This document shows, one piece after another, positions 8,195 to 16,523 of a stretch of 64,000 nt of DNA. Position 1 is the first letter of the stretch; each line of letters opens with the position of its first letter. This DNA is from Paludibacteraceae bacterium (GTDB lineage Bacteria; Bacteroidota; Bacteroidia; Bacteroidales; Paludibacteraceae). Position numbers and translations under genes: made by a program. Location: positions 62,001 through 126,000 of the forward strand of contig JAFSQL010000005.1 in the NCBI GenBank assembly GCA_017446585.1, written 5' to 3'. Below the pieces are notes generated by a model. The model saw nothing but the letters and a program-made list of their open reading frames with translations, made no database searches and was not told the origin of the DNA.

Positions 8195-8257
8195 TCATAA
8201 AGAATGGGTTTTTGCATAGTATGGCACGGAAAATGAGGGGATATGAATAAAAAAGTT

Positions 8258-8265
8258 TATATTTG
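8258..8265 (+). promoter_or_regulatory. -7 box for the GH28 gene
   Basis: TATATTTG fits TAnnTTTG and lies 40 bases before the ATG at 8306, a normal leader length. Confidence 0.6.
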
Positions 8266-8305
8266 TCCTTAAATGTTGCTCTAACCCTATTTACACAAAA
8301 AAACT

Positions 8306-9733
8306 ATGAAGAAATTATTGTTGGCATTGGCGGCAATGTTATGCCTGTCAGCGACCGCCAAGGTCAAGGAAGTGAAAATCACGGACGAGCCGTGGAAAGA
8401 CGTGAAAAAGGTTCTGAAACAAATAAAAGAACCAAAGTTCAAGGAAAAGAAATTGTTTAACATTGAGGCCTACGGTGCGAAGGAAGGGGTGGAAGACTAC
8501 ACGACGAATGCCGTGAACAAGGCGATAGACGCAGCCAATGCCGCCGGAGGCGGAATCGTGATAGTGCCAAAAGGCGTGTACTACACGGGAGCAATCACGT
8601 TGAAATCGAATGTGTGTCTGCACTTGGAAGAAGGCGCGGTGTTGAAGTTCTCCACCGAGCCATCGGACTATCTGCCAATGGTGCTCACGTCATGGGAAGG
8701 CTGGGACTGTATCAACTATCGCCCTCTGATTTACGCGTACGGATGCAAGAACGTGGGCGTGACGGGTAATGGCGTGATAGACGGTCAGGCGAGCGCAGCA
8801 AATTGGTGGCCATGGAAGGGCAAGAAAGAATATGGTTGGAAAGAGGGCATCGTGTGCCAAGAGTGGAACGGAACGAAGGAGAATGGCGGAAGGAACCGTC
8901 TGAGCAAGATGGAGGAGGATCGCGTGCCAGTGGCACAGCGCGTGATGAAGCCGGAAGATAAGTTGCGTCCCGCTTTCGTGGAAATACAAAATTGTGAGAA
9001 CGTGATTTTGGAGGGATTCACCTTGAGAAACTCTCCATTCTGGTGTCTGCATCCAATGCTCTGCACGAACGTGATTGTGCGCGGCGTGACGGTGAGCAGC
9101 CACGGTCCAAACAATGACGGATGTGACCCGGAGAGTTGCAACTTAGTGTTGATAGAAAAATGCAAGTTCGACACGGGTGACGACTGCATCGCCATCAAGA
9201 GCGGAAAGAACAATGACGGTCGCGCCCGTGGCGTGCCATGCAAGAACATCGTGGTTCGCAACTGCGAGATGAAGGACGGTCACGGTGGCGTGGTATTAGG
9301 CAGTGAAATCAGCGGCAACGTGGAGAACGTATGGGCGGAGAATTGCGCAATGGACAGCCCTAACCTTGACCGTGTGATTCGCATCAAGAGCAACCCTGTG
9401 CGTGGTGGAGAATTGCGTAATTTCTTCATTCGCAATATTGAGGTGGGACAGTGCAAGGAAGCCATCTTTCGCGTGGAGATGAAGTATGAGCACGTGACCG
9501 AGGGTCCGAACTTGCCGTTGGTTGAGAATTTCGTGATGGAGAACGTGAAGAGCAAGAAGAGCAAGTATGGCGTGTGGATAGACGGACTGGTGAACACAAG
9601 CCGTCCGCAAGTGACAGGCGTGACGTTCCGCAATTGTGAGTTTGGTGACGTGAAGATTCCGACGAAGATTGTCGGCGCGGAGAAGGTGACGTTTGACAAT
9701 GTGAAAATCAATGGTGAGGAAGTGAAGTTCTAA
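8306..9733 (+). CDS. glycoside hydrolase family 28 (polygalacturonase-like)
   Basis: A 475-residue secreted right-handed beta-helix enzyme, with a signal peptide ending near SATA (residues 14-17). The GH28 motifs are present in order: NNDGCDPESC near 269-278 (family NTDG), DDCIAIKSG near 292-300, GHGG near 324-327 and RIKS near 359-362. These supply the three catalytic aspartates, the GHG histidine and the substrate-binding Arg/Lys. It probably cleaves galacturonan or rhamnogalacturonan side chains in the periplasm. It stands alone, with its own promoter and terminator and no SusC/SusD pair or other pectin genes nearby, so it is not part of a full utilisation locus in this window. Confidence 0.9.
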   Translation: MKKLLLALAAMLCLSATAKVKEVKITDEPWKDVKKVLKQIKEPKFKEKKLFNIEAYGAKEGVEDYTTNAVNKAIDAANAAGGGIVIVPKGVYYTGAITLKSNVCLHLEEGAVLKFSTEPSDYLPMVLTSWEGWDCINYRPLIYAYGCKNVGVTGNGVIDGQASAANWWPWKGKKEYGWKEGIVCQEWNGTKENGGRNRLSKMEEDRVPVAQRVMKPEDKLRPAFVEIQNCENVILEGFTLRNSPFWCLHPMLCTNVIVRGVTVSSHGPNNDGCDPESCNLVLIEKCKFDTGDDCIAIKSGKNNDGRARGVPCKNIVVRNCEMKDGHGGVVLGSEISGNVENVWAENCAMDSPNLDRVIRIKSNPVRGGELRNFFIRNIEVGQCKEAIFRVEMKYEHVTEGPNLPLVENFVMENVKSKKSKYGVWIDGLVNTSRPQVTGVTFRNCEFGDVKIPTKIVGAEKVTFDNVKINGEEVKF

Positions 9734-9766
9734 GCCCAATCCCCCAAAAGGATTCAATAAAAAAAA

Positions 9767-9805
9767 GAGTGCCGATGCGGAAAGCGTCGGCACTTCTGTT
9801 TTTTT
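9767..9805. terminator. bidirectional intrinsic terminator between GH28 gene and ruvB
   Basis: The arms 9768-9778 and 9784-9794 pair over 11 bp (one G-T) with a 5-base loop. A T-run follows on the + strand, and the A-run before it gives a T-run for the minus-strand ruvB transcript. Confidence 0.88.
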
Positions 9806-9818
9806 AAGGAAAAATCGG

Positions 9819-10886
9819 TTAGAAAAGTGATGGCAGGTCGTCAGCGCGTCGGTGGCGAGGGGAGCGTTGGCGATGCAGGTGTTCATAGGCAAGGTCGGTG
9901 ACTTCGCGTCCGCGTGGCGTGCGCATGAGGAAACCTTCCTTGATGAGGTAGGGTTCGTAAACCTCCTCAATGGTGCCTATGTCTTCGCTAAGAGCCGTGG
10001 CGATAGTGCCAACGCCGACGGGACCGCCATGGAACTTGTCGATGAGCGTGAGCAGAATCTTGTTGTCGATTTCGTCCAATCCGTAGCGGTCGATGTTGAG
10101 CGCTTCGAGTGCGTAGTTGGCGATGTCGGCATTGATGCGTCCGTCACCCTTGACTTGGGCGAAGTCGCGCACGCGCCGAAGCAGGGCGTTGGCGATGCGC
10201 GGCGTGCCTCGGCTGCGTGAGGCTATCTCGCCGGCCGCGTCAGCGTCAATCTCGACGTTGAGGAGTTCGGCACTGCGGCATACGATGCGGGTGAGGATGT
10301 TAATGTCGTAGTATTCGAGGTGGCAGTTGATGCCGAAACGAGCGCGTAGTGGGCTGGTGAGCAGTCCGCTGCGCGTGGTGGCACCAATGAGCGTGAAGGG
10401 GCAGAGGTCGATGGAGACGGAGCGCGCGGCTGGTCCCTTATCAATCATGATGTCGATGCGATAGTCCTCCATGGCGGAGTAGAGATACTCCTCGACAACG
10501 GGGGAGAGGCGGTGGATTTCGTCGATGAAGAGAACGTCGTTCTCCTCGAGCGAGGTGAGGATGCCGGCGAGGTCGCCTGGTTTGGCGAGCACGGGACCGG
10601 AGGTGAGTTTGAAGCCCACGCCGAGTTCGTTGGCGATGATGTTGCTGAGGGTGGTCTTTCCCAAGCCCGGAGGTCCGTGCAGGAGAACATGGTCAAGCGA
10701 CTCCTGACGCAAGCGAGCGGCGTTGACAAAAATCTTAAGGTTCTCAACTATCTTGTTCTGCCCGTTGAAGTCATCGAAACGCAGCGGTCGCAGTGCGTTC
10801 TCGAAGTCTTTCTCGCCTTGCTGGTGCCGTATGTCGAAAGGTTGGGCGTCGTTGACGCTTGATATGTCGTTGTCGTTGTCGATCAC
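9819..10886 (-). CDS. ruvB: Holliday junction branch migration helicase RuvB
   Basis: The hexameric AAA+ motor that, with RuvA and RuvC, moves and resolves Holliday junctions. Its 355 residues include Walker [10 protein letters not shown] (71-79), Walker B FIDEIH (about 120-125), the sensor/arginine-finger region GATTRSGLL (168 onward) and a C-terminal winged helix ([20 protein letters not shown]). It begins with GTG at 10886, and that GTGA overlaps the stop of the gldA-like gene, so the two are translationally coupled. It is last in a five-gene minus-strand run and ends at a shared terminator. Confidence 0.97.
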   Translation of the reverse strand: MIDNDNDISSVNDAQPFDIRHQQGEKDFENALRPLRFDDFNGQNKIVENLKIFVNAARLRQESLDHVLLHGPPGLGKTTLSNIIANELGVGFKLTSGPVLAKPGDLAGILTSLEENDVLFIDEIHRLSPVVEEYLYSAMEDYRIDIMIDKGPAARSVSIDLCPFTLIGATTRSGLLTSPLRARFGINCHLEYYDINILTRIVCRSAELLNVEIDADAAGEIASRSRGTPRIANALLRRVRDFAQVKGDGRINADIANYALEALNIDRYGLDEIDNKILLTLIDKFHGGPVGVGTIATALSEDIGTIEEVYEPYLIKEGFLMRTPRGREVTDLAYEHLHRQRSPRHRRADDLPSLF

Positions 10887-11722
10887 TGCTGGGAAAGGGG
10901 TTCTTCTTCTTGGTTGGTGAGCGTGTGGAAGACTTCTTCCATGTCACGTTGTTTCTTGTTGATGGAGCGAATGTCAAGTCCGGCGTCGATGAGGGCTTGC
11001 GTGGCCCGTTGCTGTTCCGCGCTGCCACCTTTGACTTCGATGAGGAAGGAGTGGCTGTCGTTGTCAGTGAGCATGTCGCTCTCGCTCTGATTGGCGACGA
11101 TTTGTCCGTGGTTGATGACGATGACGGAGTCGCAGATGGCGGCAACCTCTTGCATGATGTGGGTGGAGAGGATGACTGTCTTGCTCTTGCCCATGTCACG
11201 AATGAGTTGCCGGATTTCGACAATCTGGTTGGGGTCCAGACCTGTGGTTGGCTCGTCAAGGATGAGCACTTGCGGGTCGTGGATGATGGCTTGCGCCAGT
11301 CCCACGCGTTGTCGGTAGCCCTTGCTGAGTTGTGAGATGCGTTTGGCGCGTTCAGGCGTGAGCCCGACTTGCTCAATGACTTCGTCAACTCGTTGTACGA
11401 CGTTGGAAAGTCGGTAGAGCCTGGCGACGTATTGCAAGTATTCGCGAACGTACATTTCGAGGTAGAGGGGATTGTGTTCCGGAAGGTAGCCAATCAGTCG
11501 CTTCGCCTCGATGGGATGTTGTCGAACGTCTATGCCGCACACGCTTATGCTGCCGCTGTCAAAGGGGATGTAGCCGGTGACGCACTTCATGGTAGTGCTT
11601 TTGCCCGCTCCGTTGGGACCGATGAAAGCAACGACCTTGCCGCTGTCAATGGATAGGGAAATGTCACGCAACACGTGTTGCTCGCCGTAGAACTTGTTGA
11701 GGTTATGAATGGAGATGGACAC
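10883..11722 (-). CDS. gldA: ABC transporter ATP-binding protein, GldA-like
   Basis: A 279-residue ATPase subunit with Walker [10 protein letters not shown] (35-43), signature LSKGYRQR, Walker [13 protein letters not shown] and a switch histidine in [10 protein letters not shown]. The sequence resembles GldA, the ATPase that works with GldF/GldG in gliding Bacteroidetes, but no permease gene is adjacent, so the partner is unknown. The open frame runs back to 11968 into the O-antigen ligase gene. The GTG at 11722 is chosen because a -7 box sits at 11748-11755 and the protein then begins directly with the ABC fold ([12 protein letters not shown]). Its stop overlaps the ruvB start. Confidence 0.85.
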   Translation of the reverse strand: MSISIHNLNKFYGEQHVLRDISLSIDSGKVVAFIGPNGAGKSTTMKCVTGYIPFDSGSISVCGIDVRQHPIEAKRLIGYLPEHNPLYLEMYVREYLQYVARLYRLSNVVQRVDEVIEQVGLTPERAKRISQLSKGYRQRVGLAQAIIHDPQVLILDEPTTGLDPNQIVEIRQLIRDMGKSKTVILSTHIMQEVAAICDSVIVINHGQIVANQSESDMLTDNDSHSFLIEVKGGSAEQQRATQALIDAGLDIRSINKKQRDMEEVFHTLTNQEEEPLSQQ

Positions 11723-11747
11723 GGTGGTAACGCTTTTTTGTATAGTG

Positions 11748-11755
11748 CAAAGATA
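11748..11755 (-). promoter_or_regulatory. -7 box upstream of the gldA-like gene
   Basis: The minus strand reads TATCTTTG. Transcription would begin about 20 bases before the GTG start at 11722, so gldA-ruvB may be transcribed independently of the upstream genes. The box lies in the spacer just downstream of the O-antigen ligase stop codon. Confidence 0.6.
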
Positions 11756-11757
11756 GG

Positions 11758-13026
11758 CTATTTTTTGTCGGTGTCGGAGTCCTCTTTCATCCAAAAAGAA
11801 ATCAGCAGAGTGAGGCAGAAGATATAGATCGGGGCAAAGCGCGATAGGAACGGTTCGGTAAGGGTGTAGAGAATCCAGATGGCAGTAAACGTGAGCATGA
11901 ATATCTGTTGTTCTCGTCGCTTGAAATGGAGGCAATTGGTGATAAAGAAGGCGAGCAGCAACAGGCACCCGATGATGCCGAACTCAAGAGTGCCGTCAAT
12001 CCAGATGCAGTGGGCGGACTCAACATCGAAGAAGTATTTGGCGAACGTAGGGCGGGCATGCACGGCGTTGAACGTGTCCGTTCCGTCACCTACGCCCACG
12101 CCAATGATGGGGTTGTTTTCTGATATAGCCATGAATCCGCATCGCCATTGCTCGTAGCGCGGGTCAAACTCTTGCATTTTCTTCCATTCAAAGTTTTCCA
12201 TGCGAGGGTTGTTGAGCAACACTGCCGCTCCCGCAATAGTGATGAGGGCAATGGCGGCGAACATGATTTTGCGGTGGTGGCGATTCCATAGGTAAACGAT
12301 GACCACGATGGCGGAGACGGCAAAGAAAATGATGAGTGCCATGCGCGCCAAGGACGCATAGATGAGGAACAGGAATAAGGCATAGACCGCGGCGAAGAAG
12401 ATGTAGTAGAGTGCGGTGCTTTTCTTGCCTTTGATAAACAGAGGTCGTTTCAAGTAGGCAAGCGCAGCAATGGCGTAGCATTGCAACACACCCATGATGG
12501 TAGGGTGGATGAGTTGCATGTTCCATCTGTTGGGGAAGTCACCGCGATAGGTCCAGACCCATTGAAGTCGTAGTTGTTCGAAGTCTTGGTCGAGGTTGGT
12601 GGGTATGGAGATGAAGAAACGTAGGACGCTCATGACAAGCACGCCAAGGAAGAGCGTGAACAACACCTTGTTGTAGTCGTATCGTTCGCCAGGAACACGG
12701 AGGAGTGCCAGCAATGGCACGACGAGGATGGTCAGTCGCTTGCTCAACACATGAAAGCCTTCATCGGTGTTTCCCGTCCAAAACATCGTGATGGTCACCC
12801 ACAGGAAAAACGCTATTATCAGATAGAGCGGCAGGGTGGCGCGTGAAGGTTTGCGCCAAGTGAGTCGCGGCAAGTGGACGAGACGTGTGAGGGCGAAGGC
12901 GGCGACGAAGATGATGAATGTCACCTTGCACGCCTCCGAAAAGGGCATGAAGAATGCCGCCACGAAAAGGGAGAGCGTGGATAGCGTGAGCGAGAAAGAA
13001 CGCATGGAACGCAAGACGTTGTTCAT
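11758..13026 (-). CDS. O-antigen ligase family membrane protein (Wzy_C domain)
   Basis: A 422-residue polytopic protein with about ten hydrophobic segments. The large periplasmic loop after NNPIIGVGVGDGTDTF contains the H-C-I-W-I-D-G-T-L-E-F-G segment typical of the Wzy_C/WaaL family, where the conserved histidine is thought to help transfer polymer from undecaprenyl diphosphate to lipid A-core. A ligase (WaaL) or a Wzy polymerase cannot be separated by eye. The LpxL-type acyltransferase gene 18 bases upstream supports an LPS role. It starts in a run after rnhA and the acyltransferase. Confidence 0.82.
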   Translation of the reverse strand: MNNVLRSMRSFSLTLSTLSLFVAAFFMPFSEACKVTFIIFVAAFALTRLVHLPRLTWRKPSRATLPLYLIIAFFLWVTITMFWTGNTDEGFHVLSKRLTILVVPLLALLRVPGERYDYNKVLFTLFLGVLVMSVLRFFISIPTNLDQDFEQLRLQWVWTYRGDFPNRWNMQLIHPTIMGVLQCYAIAALAYLKRPLFIKGKKSTALYYIFFAAVYALFLFLIYASLARMALIIFFAVSAIVVIVYLWNRHHRKIMFAAIALITIAGAAVLLNNPRMENFEWKKMQEFDPRYEQWRCGFMAISENNPIIGVGVGDGTDTFNAVHARPTFAKYFFDVESAHCIWIDGTLEFGIIGCLLLLAFFITNCLHFKRREQQIFMLTFTAIWILYTLTEPFLSRFAPIYIFCLTLLISFWMKEDSDTDKK

Positions 13027-13044
13027 GGGGAGATGTGTTGTGGA

Positions 13045-14001
13045 TTAAGGAATGGCGTTTTCAAGTCCTTCGTCGAGGTTGGCGGCTTCTTGTATTTTCT
13101 GTTCCAGGCCGCGCGTGCGCATGAGTTGTTCCCAACCCTTGCGGTGACGTTTCCATCGGTTGTGTGTCCAAAGCCAGTATTCCGGTTTGCGGAGGATGGT
13201 TTGTTCCATGTGGCGCATGTAGAGGCGGGTAAGGTCGTAAGGTCGTTCGCCAAGAGGCAGAGGAATGAAGCGCGCGGAGTAGTAGCCTCGGCGAATGACT
13301 TTGACATCAATGTAGAGGATGTCAAAACCCGTTTGTCTCGCGATTTTTTCGGGTCCGATGATAGGGGCGGTTTCTCGGTTGAGCCATTTCATCCAGAAGG
13401 TGATGGCCTCGTTGAGCGGTCCTTGGTCCGCAATGAAGCAGTACATGGCAGGTTCGCCAGTCTTGCGTTGGTTGACGAGGGTGCGAAGCAGTTTGTTGCG
13501 CGGAACGAGGACGCTTTGTGAACGAGAGCGAAGGCGGAGGTAGAACTTGTCCATGACACTGCCTTCAAGTTCATGATAGACGCTGTAGCTGGTAAATTCG
13601 GGATGAAGCGGGTGGCGCGCTATTTGGGCGAAGGTGATCCACTCCCAGTTGCCGAAGTGTCCGAGCGTGAGGATGAGGCTTTTGCGTTGTTCATAGTATT
13701 GGTCGAGAATTTCACCGTTTTCGAAGACAAAGCGTCGTGCCATTTCTTCATCGGACATGGAGAGGGTTTTGATGGTTTCGACGAAGATGTTGCAGAAATG
13801 GTGGTAGAAGCGACGTTCGATGCGTATTCTTTCTTTCTTGTCCTTGTCGGGGAAGCACTTGGCGAGGTTGGAGCGCACGAGGGAACGGCGGTAGCGGGCG
13901 ATATAATAGACAAGGACGTAGGCGCAATCTGCCATCCAATAGAGAACCCGAAGCGGGAGGAGAGAGAATGCCCAAGCAATGGCGTAGATGACTTTGTCCA
14001 T
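13045..14001 (-). CDS. lipid A biosynthesis acyltransferase (LpxL/HtrB family)
   Basis: A 318-residue inner-membrane acyltransferase that adds a secondary acyl chain to lipid A or a related acceptor. An N-terminal hydrophobic segment (about 5-32) is followed by the catalytic HX4E motif in GHFGNWEW (His115, Glu120). A second family block is FIADQGP, and the C-terminal YWLWTHNRWKR is typical. It lies 15 bases after rnhA and 18 before the O-antigen ligase gene, consistent with an LPS-assembly segment inside a mixed operon. Confidence 0.9.
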   Translation of the reverse strand: MDKVIYAIAWAFSLLPLRVLYWMADCAYVLVYYIARYRRSLVRSNLAKCFPDKDKKERIRIERRFYHHFCNIFVETIKTLSMSDEEMARRFVFENGEILDQYYEQRKSLILTLGHFGNWEWITFAQIARHPLHPEFTSYSVYHELEGSVMDKFYLRLRSRSQSVLVPRNKLLRTLVNQRKTGEPAMYCFIADQGPLNEAITFWMKWLNRETAPIIGPEKIARQTGFDILYIDVKVIRRGYYSARFIPLPLGERPYDLTRLYMRHMEQTILRKPEYWLWTHNRWKRHRKGWEQLMRTRGLEQKIQEAANLDEGLENAIP

Positions 14002-14016
14002 GTAGAGGGTGTTTTT

Positions 14017-14499
14017 TTAGTTTTTGCGTCCGAAGTCGGCAGGAATTTCGCCCCATTGCTCGGTAGGCCACTTGACGATAGGCGTGTCGTAGCGGTGGCT
14101 GTTGAGCCAGTTGAGAGCGCGTTGGAGCAGTTCGAATGAGTCCTTGTTTTTATCGTTGCTTTGAAGCGTTGTCTTGCAGCGTTTGTTTTTGACCCACGTC
14201 ATTCCTGTCTTACTATCGGAGTAGATGATGATTCGTTTCCACTTCTCGCCTTCGTCACCACCGCGTTGTATTTCACGCTGAATGAGAGCAAGTGCGTGGA
14301 CGATGGCGAGGAATTCTCCGATGTTATTGGTGGAGTGTTCGAAAGGCCCGACGTGAAACAACTGTTGCCCGTTGGCGACATAGACCCCGCGATATTCCAT
14401 TCGTCCGGGGTTGCCGCTGCATGCGGCATCGACAGCAATGGCGTTGGGGTTGGCACCTGCAGGCGGTGTGTAATATTTCTTGTCAGGCTTAGTAGGCAT
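14017..14499 (-). CDS. rnhA: ribonuclease H family protein
   Basis: A 160-residue RNase H fold enzyme that cleaves RNA in RNA-DNA hybrids. The four metal-binding acids are visible: Asp24 (VDAACSGNPG), Glu62 (NNIGEF), Asp95 (YSDSKTG) and Asp155 (PADFGRK). It is of the Bacteroidetes type with a short N-terminal extension and an RNase HI-like length. It is first in the run towards ruvB. The -7 box at 14507-14514 leaves only a few bases of leader before this ATG, and no other in-frame ATG exists before the catalytic domain. Confidence 0.9.
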   Translation of the reverse strand: MPTKPDKKYYTPPAGANPNAIAVDAACSGNPGRMEYRGVYVANGQQLFHVGPFEHSTNNIGEFLAIVHALALIQREIQRGGDEGEKWKRIIIYSDSKTGMTWVKNKRCKTTLQSNDKNKDSFELLQRALNWLNSHRYDTPIVKWPTEQWGEIPADFGRKN

Positions 14500-14506
14500 A
14501 TTTATG

Positions 14507-14514
14507 CAAAGATA
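14507..14514 (-). promoter_or_regulatory. -7 box for the rnhA operon, very close to the start codon
   Basis: The minus strand reads TATCTTTG, with 7 bases between its last G and the rnhA ATG. Transcription would start within a few bases of the ATG, giving a leaderless or nearly leaderless mRNA. Confidence 0.6.
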
Positions 14515-14526
14515 TGAAATCTTTCC

Positions 14527-14534
14527 TATCTTTG
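14527..14534 (+). promoter_or_regulatory. -7 box for tRNA-Leu
   Basis: TATCTTTG lies 14 bases before the tRNA 5' end and is divergent to the rnhA box 12 bases away. Confidence 0.65.
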
Positions 14535-14548
14535 CGCCCGAAAAAAGA

Positions 14549-14629
14549 GCGGACGTGGCGTAATGGTAGCCGCGCTGGCCTTAGGAGCCAGTGGTTTCGG
14601 CCGTGTGGGTTCGAGTCCCACCGTCCGCA
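14549..14629 (+). tRNA. tRNA-Leu (anticodon TAG)
   Basis: The acceptor arms GCGGACG (14549-14555) and CGTCCGC (14622-14628) pair fully. The anticodon stem CTGGC/GCCAG encloses the loop CTTAGGA, giving anticodon TAG for CUN leucine codons. The T-loop motif GGTTCGAGTCC is present, as is a long variable arm expected of class II Leu tRNAs. The 3' CCA is not encoded. No terminator is visible before the convergent DJ-1 gene. Confidence 0.95.
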
Positions 14630-14635
14630 CAAGAA

Positions 14636-15181
14636 TTAACTGATGATGGCGGCGCGCGCTACTTGTTGAGCGGTGTCGCGGTCAGTGAGCGCTTCGAGAA
14701 GCGCGACTCCGAAGTGTTGTGACACTCCCATGCCTTTTGCCGTGATGATGTTGCCGTCACGCACGACGCCTTGATTCGTGACGATGGCTCCCGTCAGCCC
14801 CTCTTCCATGCCTGGGTAGCACACGGCATGTTTGCCGTTGAGCAGTCCGAGTTTCCCGAAGATGGTGGGAGCGGCGCAGATGGCAGCGATGAGTTTTCCC
14901 TTTTGATGGTATTGAAGAACAAGGTCGAGCAGAGGTTGGTATTTGCCGAGGTTGATGGTTCCTGGCATTCCACCCGGCAAGACGATGAGGTCGGCATCGT
15001 CAAGCGGTTGCTTGTCGAACAGCAGGTCGGCAATGACGGTCGTTTGGTTGCTGGCGGTGACTTGGAGAGAGTCGGAGATGGAGACGGTGAGGGTGTTTAT
15101 CTTGCCGCGTCGCAACACGTCAACGGTGGCGAGCGCCTCGGTAATCTCAAAACCTTCGGCAAGAAAAACGTAGGATTTCAT
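14636..15181 (-). CDS. DJ-1/PfpI family protein (YajL/ThiJ type)
   Basis: A 181-residue cytoplasmic protein of the DJ-1 superfamily, with nucleophile-elbow Cys102 (AAICAAP) and the supporting Glu15 (AEGFEITE) that lowers its pKa. Relatives act in oxidative or electrophile stress or as glyoxalase/deglycase enzymes; the exact reaction is not fixed by sequence. It lies 72 bases after the TonB/TolA-like gene on the same strand, and that gap contains a TTAAGAATTAAGAG repeat, so co-transcription is possible but not certain. Confidence 0.88.
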   Translation of the reverse strand: MKSYVFLAEGFEITEALATVDVLRRGKINTLTVSISDSLQVTASNQTTVIADLLFDKQPLDDADLIVLPGGMPGTINLGKYQPLLDLVLQYHQKGKLIAAICAAPTIFGKLGLLNGKHAVCYPGMEEGLTGAIVTNQGVVRDGNIITAKGMGVSQHFGVALLEALTDRDTAQQVARAAIIS

Positions 15182-15184
15182 AGG

Positions 15185-15204
15185 GAGTTAAGAATTAAGA
15201 GTTA
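15185..15204. repeat. dispersed GAGTTAAGAATTAAGAG repeat
   Basis: It is nearly identical to 29791-29810 (19 of 20 bases) and related to sites at 17283, 18286, 19109, 48683 and 49591. It lies between the TonB/TolA-like and DJ-1 genes. Confidence 0.7.
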
Positions 15205-15253
15205 GGACTTGGAGGTCTTTAATGATACGGGCAAGTCGGTAATAAGCAAGTAA

Positions 15254-16072
15254 TTATTGTTCCTTGAAGTGATAGGTGATAGTACCGATAGCGTTACCGG
15301 TGCGTTGTGTGGAGGTGAATCTTGCTTGACGCGCGGCGTTTTTGCAGGCATCACGAATGTCCTTGTCCGTAATGGTTGTTCCTTGAAGTTTGATGTCGGC
15401 TCCGATGACCGTACCTTGCGGATTGACGGTGATTTGGACAATGACTTTGCCTTCTTGTTTGCCAACGTAAGGAGGTTTTGACCATTTGGTTATGTCTCGT
15501 CCAGCAAGGCTCCACGAAAGATTGCCAATATTGCCAGAGCCTTGTCCCAGCGGATTGCCCGGTGTGGTGGCGTTGCCACCCCCTCCAGGACCAGAGCCTT
15601 GGGTGACACCGCCTCCGCCAAAGGCACCGCTTGCAAGGGCGTTGGCCTTGTCGGTTTTGGCTTGTCGTTCAGCCGCCGCTTTTTGCTCGGCAGCTATGCG
15701 CGCTTGTTCCGCTCGTTGCGCTTCGAGTCGTTGGCGACGTTCTTCTTGACGACGGCGACGTTCTTCCGCACGTGCCGCGGCGACCGAAGGGTCTTCAGCC
15801 GTGAGTTGCGGCTCGTTAGCCTCGGGTTCGGCAACGCTTGACGCTGAGGGAGGAGCCGCGAAGGGTTCGGACATTTCGGCAGGAGAGGGAGCGGGCGAGC
15901 CTTCGGCACCGTCGCCGAAAGCAATTTCAATTTCGTTTTCGCTGAGTTCGGGGCGTTCCATCGTGATTTTGAAGTACAACAACACGAGCACGATGAGCGT
16001 GGTGAAGACCACGGTCCACAATGAAGCCCATTTTTGTTCGGACGTGAAGGATATGTTGTTGTCGTTAGTCAT
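15254..16072 (-). CDS. TonB/TolA-like energy transducer
   Basis: A 272-residue protein with one membrane helix (about 18-36), a Pro/Ala/Glu linker, a highly charged Arg/Glu/Ala helical stretch (about 104-147), a Gly-rich segment (GAFGGGGVTQGSG...) and a C-terminal TonB-type domain (KPPYVGKQEGKVIVQITV onward). The long charged helix resembles TolA domain II more than the Pro-rich linker of classical TonB. It follows exbB and exbD in one transcript and is presumably driven by their proton channel. Outer-membrane receptors or cell-envelope constriction are both possible targets. No tolB or pal is in the window. Confidence 0.82.
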   Translation of the reverse strand: MTNDNNISFTSEQKWASLWTVVFTTLIVLVLLYFKITMERPELSENEIEIAFGDGAEGSPAPSPAEMSEPFAAPPSASSVAEPEANEPQLTAEDPSVAAARAEERRRRQEERRQRLEAQRAEQARIAAEQKAAAERQAKTDKANALASGAFGGGGVTQGSGPGGGGNATTPGNPLGQGSGNIGNLSWSLAGRDITKWSKPPYVGKQEGKVIVQITVNPQGTVIGADIKLQGTTITDKDIRDACKNAARQARFTSTQRTGNAIGTITYHFKEQ

Positions 16073-16100
16073 GATGTCGGAGCGTCAGCGTTGGTAGGTG

Positions 16101-16514
16101 TCATTCGACAGGTTTGGTGGCAATGACCATCTTGAGGTGGTGCTTGTTGGCTATGTCAAGCACGTCCACGACTTCGCGGTAGGCGATGTTCTGGTCGGCA
16201 TGGAGGGAGACGAATTGGGTGGTGTCTTGTTCCATGGCCTGCAAGATGAGCGTTTCGAGTTGTTCCTTCTCGACGGGATAGGCCTTGCCGTTGCCTTGAG
16301 CGAAGGAGTATTGTCCGTTTTGGTCAATGCTGACCTTGGCAAGCACAACCTTGGTGGAAGCCTTGCTATGGCTCTGCGGCAACTTGATTTTGAGGTCGTT
16401 GGGCGCGGACATGGTGGAGGCGATCATGAAAAAGAGCAAAAGGAGGAACATCATGTCGGTCATGGACGACATGCTGAAAGAAGCACTGAGTTTGTTGCGT
16501 CGTTTGAGCGCCAT
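16101..16514 (-). CDS. exbD: ExbD/TolR family biopolymer transport protein
   Basis: A 137-residue inner-membrane protein with one helix (about 18-36) carrying the proton-path aspartate in MSSMTDMMFLLLLFF (Asp20). The periplasmic domain follows. With ExbB it forms the proton-driven motor that energises the TonB/TolA-like protein encoded 28 bases downstream. It starts 9 bases after exbB ends. Confidence 0.92.
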   Translation of the reverse strand: MALKRRNKLSASFSMSSMTDMMFLLLLFFMIASTMSAPNDLKIKLPQSHSKASTKVVLAKVSIDQNGQYSFAQGNGKAYPVEKEQLETLILQAMEQDTTQFVSLHADQNIAYREVVDVLDIANKHHLKMVIATKPVE

Positions 16515-16523
16515 GAGTATATG

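Noticed and set aside
10883..11968. GldA-like protein starting at 11968
   Set aside because: The extra 82 residues lie inside the O-antigen ligase gene in another frame and show no similarity to ABC proteins, and the -7 box lies downstream of that start.
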